A DNA stretch of 64,000 nt from Bradyrhizobium sp. 1(2017) (GTDB taxonomy: Bacteria > Pseudomonadota > Alphaproteobacteria > Rhizobiales > Xanthobacteraceae), in contig NZ_CP050022.2 of NCBI RefSeq assembly GCF_011602485.2, positions 5,476,001 to 5,540,000 of the forward strand, written 5' to 3'. A program made the position numbers and the translations under genes. The first letter of the stretch is position 1; every line of letters starts with the position of its first letter. Shown in pieces: positions 56,743 to 64,000 of the stretch. Under the pieces are notes generated by a model. The model was not told the origin of the DNA. It did no database searches and worked only from the letters and a program-made list of their open reading frames with translations.

Positions 56743-57816
56743 TTAGAGCAGCGGCCGGTAGACCTCGCCGATCCGCGCCGCCTCGGCATCGAGGCTGAAT
56801 TTCTCGAGCACCCGCGCCCGCCCCCGCTCGCCCATTGCCGTCGCCACAGCGACGTCGCGCATCAGCGGCTCCAGCGCTGCTGCAAGCGTGTCGGCATCCC
56901 CGGTCGGGATCAGCACGCCGGTGAGGCCGTCCTCCACCACCAGTTCGGCAGCTCCAGCGCGCGCAGCAACCAGCGCGTTGCCGGCCGCCATCGCCTCGAT
57001 CAGCGTCAGGCCAAAACCTTCGTTGCGTGAGGTGAAGGCATAGATCGTCAGCCGCTGATACCAGCGCTGCACCTCCTCGATCGGCAACTCGCCGGTGATG
57101 ACGACGCGCGATTGCAGGCCGGCGGCCTCGATGCGCTGCTTCAGGTCGCTCGCAAACGGGGTTTGCTCGGGCGTGACCTGGCCGACGATCACAGCGGTGA
57201 AATCGGGATGGCGCGGCAGCAGGCGGCACATCGCATCGACGAACACATCGGTACCCTTCTGCGCGCGCACGCGGCCGAAGCAGCCGATCGCGTAGCGGCC
57301 CGGCAGCGCAGCTTCCGCGAACGCAGCAGCGCGATCTGCCGGCGGTGCGTAGACGTCGGTATCGACGCCATGCGGGATCACCGTCGCCTTCACTTTCAGG
57401 AACGATGCCGAGACGTCACTGGTTGCGATGATCGCATCCATGCGCCGGATCAGCCAGCGCGTGATCCAGCTGTGATGACGCTGCGCCGCCGAAGTGAACA
57501 CGAGTTTCAGCGGCCAGCCGAGTGCGCGCAACGCGACGCCGGCGATCATCTCGTTGTTGCGCCGGGCATGCCAGATCAGCGGCGCCTTGCGGCGCCACAA
57601 TTTCAGGAAATCCGCCACGCCGAGGCGTGCAATCCCCTCCGGCGCATCCGAGCCGAACCAGGCGGCGCGGTACAGCCTTGCCAGGTGCGGCGCCACCATC
57701 CGGTTGGTCGCGGTGACCCCGGAATAGCGCCTGTGCAGATTTGGCACGATCACATCGAGATCGCCGGGGAAATTTGCCACGTCACGCTCCGTTTCGCAAA
57801 GTCCTATACGCAACAT
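56743..57816 (-). CDS. GT4 glycosyltransferase (LpcC-like core mannosyltransferase)
   Basis: 357 aa from MLRIGLCETERD. LPNLHRRYSGVTATNR (seen as VPNLHRRYSGVTATN) at the acceptor side; nucleotide-binding YAIGCFGRVRAQKGTD; donor motif TSRNEGFGLTLIEAMAAGNALV. Close in pattern to LpcC-type transferases that add mannose to Kdo in rhizobial LPS core. Divergent from galE across 89 bp. Acceptor assignment is by resemblance only. Confidence 0.85.
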   Translation of the reverse strand: MLRIGLCETERDVANFPGDLDVIVPNLHRRYSGVTATNRMVAPHLARLYRAAWFGSDAPEGIARLGVADFLKLWRRKAPLIWHARRNNEMIAGVALRALGWPLKLVFTSAAQRHHSWITRWLIRRMDAIIATSDVSASFLKVKATVIPHGVDTDVYAPPADRAAAFAEAALPGRYAIGCFGRVRAQKGTDVFVDAMCRLLPRHPDFTAVIVGQVTPEQTPFASDLKQRIEAAGLQSRVVITGELPIEEVQRWYQRLTIYAFTSRNEGFGLTLIEAMAAGNALVAARAGAAELVVEDGLTGVLIPTGDADTLAAALEPLMRDVAVATAMGERGRARVLEKFSLDAEAARIGEVYRPLL

Positions 57817-57905
57817 TAAGCATAGTGACCAGTTCAGCGGCGCCGATACCCCCTCTTCACCACGCAAGCGTTAGCCTTGCGCGTTGATCGAAGACGGGTG
57901 AGATC

Positions 57906-58919
57906 ATGACTGTGCTAGTCACCGGCGGGGCCGGCTATATCGGAAGTCACACGGTCCTGGCGCTGGCGGAAGCCGGCGAGGACGTTGTCGTGATCGACGA
58001 TCTCTCCACAGGTTTCTCCACCTATCTGCCGGAAGGCGTGCCGCTGTTCATCGGGGACGCCGGCGACGAGAATCTGCTCGAGGGCGTGATCGCACAGCAC
58101 GACATCGAGAGCATCATCCATTTCGCGGGCTCGGTCGTCGTTCCGGATTCGATGCGCGATCCGCTCGGCTACTACCGCAACAACTTCATGACCGCGCGCA
58201 ATCTGCTCAACGTCGCGGTCAAGCGCGGCATTGGCCGCTTCATCTTCTCCTCGACCGCCGCCGTCTACGGCAATCCGGACCAGGTGCCGGTGCCCGAGCA
58301 CGCGCCGACGCGGCCGCTGTCGCCTTACGGCTCGTCGAAGCTGATGACCGAGATCATGCTGCACGACGTCGCCGCCGCCTACGGCATGCAATACGTGACC
58401 TTGCGCTATTTCAACGTCGCGGGTGCCGATCCGCAGGCGCGCATCGGGCTAGCCACCGTCGGCGCCACGCATCTGCTCAAGATCGCGGTGGAAGCCGCCA
58501 CCGGCCAGCGCGCCAAGATCGACGTGTTCGGCACCGACTATCCGACCCCGGACGGAAGCTGCATCCGCGACTTCATCCACGTCACCGACCTGTCGCAGGC
58601 GCATCGCTCGGCGCTGGCCTATTTGCGCAATGGCGGTGCCTCGACGACGCTCAATTGCGGCTATGGCCGTGGCTATTCGGTGCTGGAGACGATCGACGCG
58701 GTGCGGCGAGTCTCGGGCCGCAGCTTCGCCGTGCAGTACGCCCCGCGACGGCCCGGCGACATCATGACCATGGTCGCCGATACCAGCCGCATCCGCGGCC
58801 TGCTCGACTGGCGGCCGCAATACGAGGACCTCGAGACCATTGCGGCCCATGCCCTGGCCTGGGAGGACAAGCTGTTCCGCGAGCGCCATGGCGAGCTCCG
58901 CCATGCCGTCTCGGCCTAG
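57906..58919 (+). CDS. galE: UDP-glucose 4-epimerase
   Basis: 337 aa. TGGAGYIGSHTVLAL loop, FSSTAAVYGNPDQVPV, PYGSSKLMTE with catalytic Tyr and Lys, and RDFIHVTDLSQAH are characteristic of GalE. It interconverts UDP-glucose and UDP-galactose for polysaccharides. First gene of a strand run galE - MsbA-like exporter - FAH protein; the exporter starts 118 bp later. Confidence 0.92.
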   Translation: MTVLVTGGAGYIGSHTVLALAEAGEDVVVIDDLSTGFSTYLPEGVPLFIGDAGDENLLEGVIAQHDIESIIHFAGSVVVPDSMRDPLGYYRNNFMTARNLLNVAVKRGIGRFIFSSTAAVYGNPDQVPVPEHAPTRPLSPYGSSKLMTEIMLHDVAAAYGMQYVTLRYFNVAGADPQARIGLATVGATHLLKIAVEAATGQRAKIDVFGTDYPTPDGSCIRDFIHVTDLSQAHRSALAYLRNGGASTTLNCGYGRGYSVLETIDAVRRVSGRSFAVQYAPRRPGDIMTMVADTSRIRGLLDWRPQYEDLETIAAHALAWEDKLFRERHGELRHAVSA

Positions 58920-59037
58920 AATCCTCCCCTGCGCAAGCCCTTAATTGGACTTGAAAAGCTTGGCTTTAGCGGGCACAGAGGCCCATCGATCCCTGACGCG
59001 CGGGCAGGCCTTGCCCTGCCCCGTCAATGGACTGCGG

Positions 59038-60840
59038 ATGGCCCAGTTTCCAAAGAAAATCACCGACGATCCCTATGCGGCAGCGGTCCTGATTCGCCGC
59101 CTGGTCATGGAACAGGGGGTCGTCTACTGGCGGCGCTACCTCGTCGCCTTTGCGCTGATGGCGCTCGCCGCCGGCTCGACCGCAGGCGCGACCTATGTGC
59201 TCGGCCAGGTCATCAACCAGGCCTATGTCGACAAGAACATCCCGGGCATCGCGATGTTCTCAGGCATCACGGTGATTCTGCTCTTCATCAAGGGCGTGGC
59301 GACCTACGGCCACATGGTGATCCTGACCAAGATCTCCAACGCCATCCTCGCCACCAACCAGCGCCAGCTGTTCGCCAAGCTCATGCGCGAGAGTGTCGGC
59401 TTCTTCTCCGAACGGCATTCGTCGGAATTCCTGGCGCGGCTGACGGCCGGCGCCAAATCCATCACCGACGTCCTCAACATGCTGGTCAACGCCATCGGGC
59501 GCGACCTGTTGATGCTGCTCGCCATGATCGGCGTGATGGTGTGGCAGGACCCGCTGATGTCGTTCATCGGCCTCGTCGCGGTGCCGCCCGCGATGCTGGT
59601 GCTGCGCAAGCTGGTCAAGCGCATCAAGGGCCTCGCCTACAACCAGTTCACCGGCACCGCGGACATCATGGAGACGATGCAGGAATCGCTGCAAGGCATC
59701 CGCACGGTCAAGGCGTTCACGCTCGAAGGCACCATGCAGAGCCGCATCGACGAGAATATCGCGATCGTCGAGCGCAACGCCAACAAGATGGCGCGGGTCG
59801 CCAACCGCTCCAACCCGCTGATGGAGATGCTCGGCGGCTTCGCGGTCGCCGGCTGCCTGATGTACGGCGGCTACGCCGTGGTCGCGCTCAACGCCACGCC
59901 CGGCGCGTTCTTCTCGTTCATGACGGCCTTCCTGATGGCGACCGAGCCGGCCAAGCGGCTGGCCCGGCTCAACATCGACCTCAACAGCCAGCTCGTCGGC
60001 GCGCGGATGCTGCTCGAGATCATCGACAGCCCGGCGAGCGAGTATTCCGACGACGACAAGCCGGCGCTGAAGCTCTCCGCCGCCCGGATCGAGCTGCGCG
60101 ACGTCAGCTTCTCCTATCGCGCCAATGAGACCGTGCTCAACCGCATGAGCTTCGTTGCCGAGCCCGGCAAGGTCACCGCGCTGGTCGGCCCGTCCGGCGG
60201 CGGCAAGTCCACCGTGCTGGCGCTGCTCTTGCGCTTCTACGAGGTGACGCAAGGCGACATCGTGATCGACGGCCAGTCGATCACCGCGGTCTCGCGCAAA
60301 TCGCTCCGGGCGCAGACCGCCTATGTCGGCCAGGACGTCTATCTGTTCCGCGACACCATCCGCAACAACATCGCCTTCGGCCGGCCGGGCGCGAGCGAGG
60401 ACGAGATCGTCGAGGCCGCGAAGGCGGCGTGCGCGCATGATTTCATCATGGGCTTCCCGCTCGGCTACGACACGCCGGTCGGCGAGCACGGCACGCAGCT
60501 GTCCGGCGGACAGCGCCAGCGCATCGCCGTGGCGCGCGCGCTGATCAAGAACGCGCCGATCATCCTCCTGGACGAAGCCACCGCCGCGCTCGATTCCGAA
60601 TCCGAGCGGCAGGTGCAGGAGGCGATCGAGCATCTCTGCCGGAACCGCACCACCATCGTGATCGCGCATCGCCTGCACACGATCATGCACGCAGACAGCA
60701 TCCTGGTGGTCGAGGGCGGCGAGATCGTCGAGCAGGGCCGGCACGACGAGCTGCTCCGCCGCGGCGGCCGCTACGCCTCGTTCTTCCGTCTGCAACACCA
60801 TCATTCGGGCGCTCTGGCGCCGATCAGCGCAACCGCATAG
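59038..60840 (+). CDS. ABC exporter of the MsbA type (fused permease and ATPase)
   Basis: 600 aa from MAQFPKKITDD. Six helices (about residues 25-300), then ATPase with Walker A GPSGGGKS, LSGGQRQRIAVARAL, Walker B IILLDEATAALD and the His in IAHRLHTI. Homodimeric exporter of lipid A-core or related lipids. An earlier ATG at 58945 is possible but lacks domain support. Adjacent galE and core-type GT support an LPS role, though the substrate is inferred. Confidence 0.88.
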   Translation: MAQFPKKITDDPYAAAVLIRRLVMEQGVVYWRRYLVAFALMALAAGSTAGATYVLGQVINQAYVDKNIPGIAMFSGITVILLFIKGVATYGHMVILTKISNAILATNQRQLFAKLMRESVGFFSERHSSEFLARLTAGAKSITDVLNMLVNAIGRDLLMLLAMIGVMVWQDPLMSFIGLVAVPPAMLVLRKLVKRIKGLAYNQFTGTADIMETMQESLQGIRTVKAFTLEGTMQSRIDENIAIVERNANKMARVANRSNPLMEMLGGFAVAGCLMYGGYAVVALNATPGAFFSFMTAFLMATEPAKRLARLNIDLNSQLVGARMLLEIIDSPASEYSDDDKPALKLSAARIELRDVSFSYRANETVLNRMSFVAEPGKVTALVGPSGGGKSTVLALLLRFYEVTQGDIVIDGQSITAVSRKSLRAQTAYVGQDVYLFRDTIRNNIAFGRPGASEDEIVEAAKAACAHDFIMGFPLGYDTPVGEHGTQLSGGQRQRIAVARALIKNAPIILLDEATAALDSESERQVQEAIEHLCRNRTTIVIAHRLHTIMHADSILVVEGGEIVEQGRHDELLRRGGRYASFFRLQHHHSGALAPISATA

Positions 60841-60878
60841 AGTTCGTTCCACCCCACCAAGAGCAGCGAGACCGCTTC

Positions 60879-61580
60879 ATGAACGCCGCCTCCTACGTCA
60901 TCCCGCTTCCGCCCCAGGCTTCGCTTCCCGTCGTCGGCGAGAGCGGCCGTTACCCCGTGCGCCGGATCTGGTGCGTCGGCCGCAACTATCTCGAGCACAT
61001 CCGGGAGATGGGCAATGACGAGCGCGCCCCGCCGTTCTTCTTCGCCAAGCACGCCGACATGCTGGTGCCCGACGGCGCCACCATCCCCTATCCGCCGCTG
61101 ACCAAGGACCTGCATCACGAGGTCGAGCTGATCGTCGCGATGAAGAGCGGCGGCCTCAACATTCCCGCCGACAAGGCGCTCGATCACGTCTACGGCTACG
61201 CCGTCGGTATCGACCTCACCCGCCGCGATCTCCAGATCGCCTCGCGCAAGAAGGAGCGCCCGTGGGAGATCGGCAAGTCATTCGACGGCTCCGCGCCCTG
61301 CTCCGCGATTCAGCCGGCTTCGAAGATCGGCCATCCTGCCAAGGGCAAGATCTGGCTCACCGTCAACGGCAAGGAAGCGCAGAAGGGTGACCTCACCGAG
61401 CTGATCTGGAACGTGCCTGAGATCATCTGGCAGCTCTCGCAGCAGGTGAAGCTCGCCGCCGGCGACATCATCATGACGGGCACGCCGGCCGGCGTGTCGC
61501 AGCTCCAGCCCGACGACAAGCTCGAATGTGGCGTCGATGGCGTCGGTACGCTGAAGGTGAGCATCGGTCAGCCGGAATAG
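60879..61580 (+). CDS. fumarylacetoacetate hydrolase family protein (fumarylpyruvate hydrolase-like)
   Basis: 233 aa single-domain FAH fold. NYLEH near the start, metal-binding E-x-E in HHEVELIV, DLTRRDLQ, and GDIIMTGTPAGV near the end. Related short proteins hydrolyse fumarylpyruvate or acylpyruvates in aromatic degradation. 38 bp after the exporter gene; functional connection doubtful. A strong terminator follows. Confidence 0.87.
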   Translation: MNAASYVIPLPPQASLPVVGESGRYPVRRIWCVGRNYLEHIREMGNDERAPPFFFAKHADMLVPDGATIPYPPLTKDLHHEVELIVAMKSGGLNIPADKALDHVYGYAVGIDLTRRDLQIASRKKERPWEIGKSFDGSAPCSAIQPASKIGHPAKGKIWLTVNGKEAQKGDLTELIWNVPEIIWQLSQQVKLAAGDIIMTGTPAGVSQLQPDDKLECGVDGVGTLKVSIGQPE

Positions 61581-61602
61581 GTTGAGAGACACCCCGAAAT
61601 CG

Positions 61603-61630
61603 AAAGGCCCCGGACACGTCCGGGGCCTTT
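61603..61630. terminator. bidirectional terminator
   Basis: Perfect stem AAAGGCCCCGGA / TCCGGGGCCTTT with a CACG loop, between the convergent FAH and NTF2-like genes; A-run and T-run on the two sides let it serve both strands. Confidence 0.85.
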
Positions 61631-61637
61631 TGCATTT

Positions 61638-62096
61638 CTACCAAGCCTTCACCGGCCGATTGGCGTGGCTCGCCTGCGGCACGCCGCGATTGAGCGACAT
61701 GTGCGAATGCACGCACAGCCAACCATCGCCATTTCTTGAGAACACCATCGTCGCCCGGCCGGGGCGCGGAAACGCGCTGCCGTCGGGATGATAGCCCGTG
61801 CTCGTCCACGGCGCGATCACCGTTGCCATGGAGCCATCCGCGGGCGCCAGGACCGAGACCTGCTCAAGCACGAAACGGAAGTCGCTCGTCTTCGGCCAGA
61901 CGTTGTCCCATTGCGTCGAGACCCATTGATCGAGGCCGGGGATGACATCGTTATGGGTGCCGAAGGCCAGCACGTCGGGATGGAAGAGCGGCCGCGCAGA
62001 AGCGTAGTCGACCTCGCGGACATAGCCCGCGAAGGTTTCAAGCCATTGGCGGAAGAACTGCACGATCTCCGTGCTCGCAAGTGGCAACGGGGTCAT
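61638..62096 (-). CDS. NTF2-like/SnoaL-type protein
   Basis: 152 aa from MTPLPLASTEIV, chosen because GGAG lies 6 bases before ATG 62096 (an upstream ATG at 62108 lacks this). Cone-like alpha/beta fold of the NTF2/SnoaL superfamily: helical N-terminus, DYASARPLFHPDVLAFGTH, VWPKTSDFRFVLEQV and a C-terminal sheet with ATMVFSRNGDGWLCVHSHMS. Members bind small molecules or have isomerase/hydrolase roles. No partner nearby; function unknown. Confidence 0.8.
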   Translation of the reverse strand: MTPLPLASTEIVQFFRQWLETFAGYVREVDYASARPLFHPDVLAFGTHNDVIPGLDQWVSTQWDNVWPKTSDFRFVLEQVSVLAPADGSMATVIAPWTSTGYHPDGSAFPRPGRATMVFSRNGDGWLCVHSHMSLNRGVPQASHANRPVKAW

Positions 62097-62229
62097 TGCC
62101 GGCTCCATGTTTGGCCGCTAAATCCCAGCTATCTTGTTGCCATGGACCGAACAGTACAGCAAGATTTGCAGGTTCGGACCGAAAGGTCCCGCCACAGAGA
62201 TTGCATCAGAAAACGAGAGGATGTCTCGG

Positions 62230-63042
62230 ATGTCGAACACGATGACGGAGCTCGAAGGGTTGCTGATGCAGCGCTCGCTGACCGACCCGCAGCTTGTGGC
62301 CGCAGCGGAGAAGGCTTCGGACTTCCGCATCCTGCCCGACGCCACCGTGATCAAGATCGGCGGGCAGAGCATGATCGATCGCGGCCGCGCTGCGGTCTAT
62401 CCGGTCGTCGAGGAGATCGTCGCCGCGCGCAAGGCGCACAAGCTGCTGATCGGGACTGGCGCCGGCACTCGGGCGCGGCATCTGTATTCGATCGCAGCCG
62501 GGCTTCGCCTGCCGGCCGGCGTGCTGTCGCAGCTTGGTGCCTCGGTTGCCGATCAGAACGCCGCGATGCTCGGGCAGCTGCTTGCCAAGCACGGCATCTC
62601 CGCCGTCTCCAGCGCCGGGCTCTCGTCGGTACCGTTGTTCCTCGCCGAGGTGAATGCGGTGATCTTCAGCGGCATGCCGCCCTATAGTCTGTGGATGCGG
62701 CCCGCGGCCGAGGGCGTGATCCCGCCCTACCGCACCGATGCCGGATGCTTCCTCGTCGCCGAGCAGTTCGGCTGCAAGGCGATGATCTATGTGAAGGACG
62801 AGAACGGTCTCTACACGGCGAACCCGAAGACGTCGAAGAACGCCACCTTCATTCCGAAAATCTCGGTGGCGGAGATGAAGGCCAAGGGCCTGCAGGACTC
62901 CATCCTGGAATTCCCGGTGCTCGATCTGCTCACCGCCTCGCGCCACGTCCGCGAGGTGCAGATCATCAACGGCCTCGTCCCCGGCAACCTCACCCGCGCG
63001 CTGGCGGGCGAGCATGTCGGCACCATCATCACCGCGAGCTGA
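62230..63042 (+). CDS. mosB: molybdenum storage protein beta subunit
   Basis: 270 aa, the same length as the Azotobacter vinelandii beta subunit. Amino-acid-kinase fold: [73 protein letters not shown] and [20 protein letters not shown]. The MosA/MosB heterohexamer stores molybdenum as polyoxomolybdate and binds ATP. Start ATG 62230 is chosen with GAGAGG 9 bases ahead; ATG at 62221 is less well spaced. It is followed by mosA 14 bp later. Confidence 0.94.
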   Translation: MSNTMTELEGLLMQRSLTDPQLVAAAEKASDFRILPDATVIKIGGQSMIDRGRAAVYPVVEEIVAARKAHKLLIGTGAGTRARHLYSIAAGLRLPAGVLSQLGASVADQNAAMLGQLLAKHGISAVSSAGLSSVPLFLAEVNAVIFSGMPPYSLWMRPAAEGVIPPYRTDAGCFLVAEQFGCKAMIYVKDENGLYTANPKTSKNATFIPKISVAEMKAKGLQDSILEFPVLDLLTASRHVREVQIINGLVPGNLTRALAGEHVGTIITAS

Positions 63043-63056
63043 AGGGGCACACCGTC

Positions 63057-63884
63057 ATGGCTGACACCAACCAGATCAAGCACGTCGCATCGCCGCTCGC
63101 GCGCCAGACCTTGCTCGACAGCGACCTCACCCGTCCCGTTGCCGGCAACAGCCCGATCAGGCTGCTGCCCTGGCTCCAGGTGATCAAGATCGGCGGCCGT
63201 ATCATGGACCGCGGTCACGAAGCGATCATCCCGCTCGTCAACGAGTTGCGGTCCCTCCTGCCAGAGCATCGCTTGCTCATCCTGACCGGCGCCGGCATCC
63301 GCGCACGCCACCTCTACAGCGTGGGTCTCGACCTCGGCCTTCCCGTTGGATCACTCGCGCCGCTCGCGGCCAGCGAAGCCGGCCAGAACGGCCACATCCT
63401 TGCAAGCCTGCTCGCGCCCGAGGGCGTCTCCTACATTGAGCATCCTACCGTCGCGAGCCAGCTCGCGATTCATCTCAGTGCGGCCCGCGCGGTGGTCGGC
63501 AGCGCCTTCCCGCCCTACCACCATCATGAGTTCCCGACCTCGCGCATCCCGCTGCATCGGGCCGATACTGGCGCCTTCCTGCTCGCCGACGCGCTCGGCG
63601 CCGCCGGCCTCACGATCGTGGAGGATGTCGACGGCGTCTACAGCACCGACCCGAATGGCGCCGATGGCAAAAAAGCCGAGCTGCTCAAGGAAACCAGCTT
63701 CGCCGAGCTCGCAAAGCTCAAGGGCACGCTACCGTTCGATCCCGCGCTGCTGGAGGTGATGGCGAACGCACGGCACATTGCGCGCGTGCAGGTGGTGAAC
63801 GGCCTCGTGCCGGGCCGGATCAGCGCGGCGCTGCGCGGCCAGCATGTGGGGTCGATCATCAACACCGGCGCCAAGGCGGTGTGA
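63057..63884 (+). CDS. mosA: molybdenum storage protein alpha subunit
   Basis: 275 aa. Same fold as Mos[56 protein letters not shown] (His-rich cluster seen in MosA), [17 protein letters not shown] and [22 protein letters not shown]. Together with MosB it would form the storage complex, a Mo reserve for nitrogenase and other Mo enzymes. GAAGGGG lies about 9 bases before the ATG. A terminator follows. Confidence 0.94.
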   Translation: MADTNQIKHVASPLARQTLLDSDLTRPVAGNSPIRLLPWLQVIKIGGRIMDRGHEAIIPLVNELRSLLPEHRLLILTGAGIRARHLYSVGLDLGLPVGSLAPLAASEAGQNGHILASLLAPEGVSYIEHPTVASQLAIHLSAARAVVGSAFPPYHHHEFPTSRIPLHRADTGAFLLADALGAAGLTIVEDVDGVYSTDPNGADGKKAELLKETSFAELAKLKGTLPFDPALLEVMANARHIARVQVVNGLVPGRISAALRGQHVGSIINTGAKAV

Positions 63885-63909
63885 GGCCCGCGGCAGGGTC
63901 ATGAAAAAG

Positions 63910-63937
63910 AAAACCCCGGAGCACGCTCCGGGGTTTT
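63910..63937 (+). terminator. terminator after mosA
   Basis: AAACCCCGGA / TCCGGGGTTT stem with a 6-base loop and a T-run (TTTT) on the downstream side, 25 bp after the mosA stop. Confidence 0.8.
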
Positions 63938-63940
63938 GGA

Positions 63941-63973
63941 AGGGCGGATTAGCGAAGCGTAATCGGCCAACGC
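63941..63973. repeat. partial intergenic repeat
   Basis: Sequence AGGGCGGATTAGCGAAGCGTAATCGGCC has the shape of the Bradyrhizobium GGCGGATTA-type palindrome, with imperfect arms (GGATTA / TAATCG). It stops near the window end. Confidence 0.4.
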
Positions 63974-64000
63974 ATCGCGCCACAACATACGGCGGCAAAT

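Noticed and set aside
1-64000. CRISPR arrays, tRNA or rRNA genes, phage or IS elements
   Set aside because: No direct-repeat array, cloverleaf, transposase or integrase pattern was recognised on either strand.

Overview
The window looks like chromosomal DNA of a Bradyrhizobium-type alphaproteobacterium (order Hyphomicrobiales). This rests on high GC, a MosB-MosA molybdenum storage pair, DUF930 and DUF1127 proteins, a perfect FixK-type box, and intergenic palindromes of the kind scattered through Bradyrhizobium genomes. Species is inferred from protein resemblance only. No phage, IS element, CRISPR array, rRNA or tRNA was recognised.

Layout. 0-3 kb: an Mla-type lipid-transport operon (mlaE with a fused STAS domain, mlaF, mlaD) on the minus strand. 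3-16 kb: housekeeping and accessory genes: a dipeptide epimerase, an MFS carrier, an Ala/Glu-rich hypothetical protein, a frameshifted crystallin-J1-like gene, a decayed PepSY gene, a DUF930 protein, a Na/phosphate symporter, a FucU mutarotase, a secreted caspase-like protease, a threonine dehydratase, and a glycosyltransferase/LpxH-like phosphoesterase pair. 16-19.6 kb: thiD, then a hybrid histidine kinase whose membrane domain reproduces the copper/ethylene-binding residues of plant ETR1, then a stand-alone Lrp/AsnC ligand domain. 20-22.8 kb: a compositionally different segment with a YpfJ-like metallopeptidase and a DUF900 hydrolase. 22.8-32.5 kb: c-type cytochromes, CHRD protein, wHTH-TPR regulator, DUF1127 protein, gamma-synthase family enzyme, an orphan CoxL-like molybdoenzyme subunit, small ORFs, DoxX.

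32.6-50.5 kb is mainly a surface-polysaccharide/LPS locus: MurJ; a DegT aminotransferase and a Gfo/Idh dehydrogenase (amino-sugar synthesis); ManC; UDP-glucuronate epimerase; a flippase-like protein; and a trio matching rhizobial QuiNAc synthesis and O-antigen initiation (4,6-dehydratase, 4-reductase, WecA-like transferase). These are followed by a GT4 transferase, an O-antigen ligase, and the heptose genes hldE, hldD and waaF. 50.6-55 kb: an RND efflux adaptor and pump. 55.3-55.8 kb: a sulfatase relic with most of its middle deleted. 56-61.6 kb: a FixK-box-associated small exported protein, a core-type glycosyltransferase, galE, an MsbA-like exporter and an FAH-family hydrolase. 61.6-64 kb: an NTF2-like protein and mosB-mosA.

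The least routine items are the ETR1-like ethylene-sensor kinase and three decayed genes (PepSY, crystallin-J1-like, sulfatase) visible only by reading across frames. Others are the FixK box upstream of an unknown exported protein and the QuiNAc/heptose LPS gene combination.
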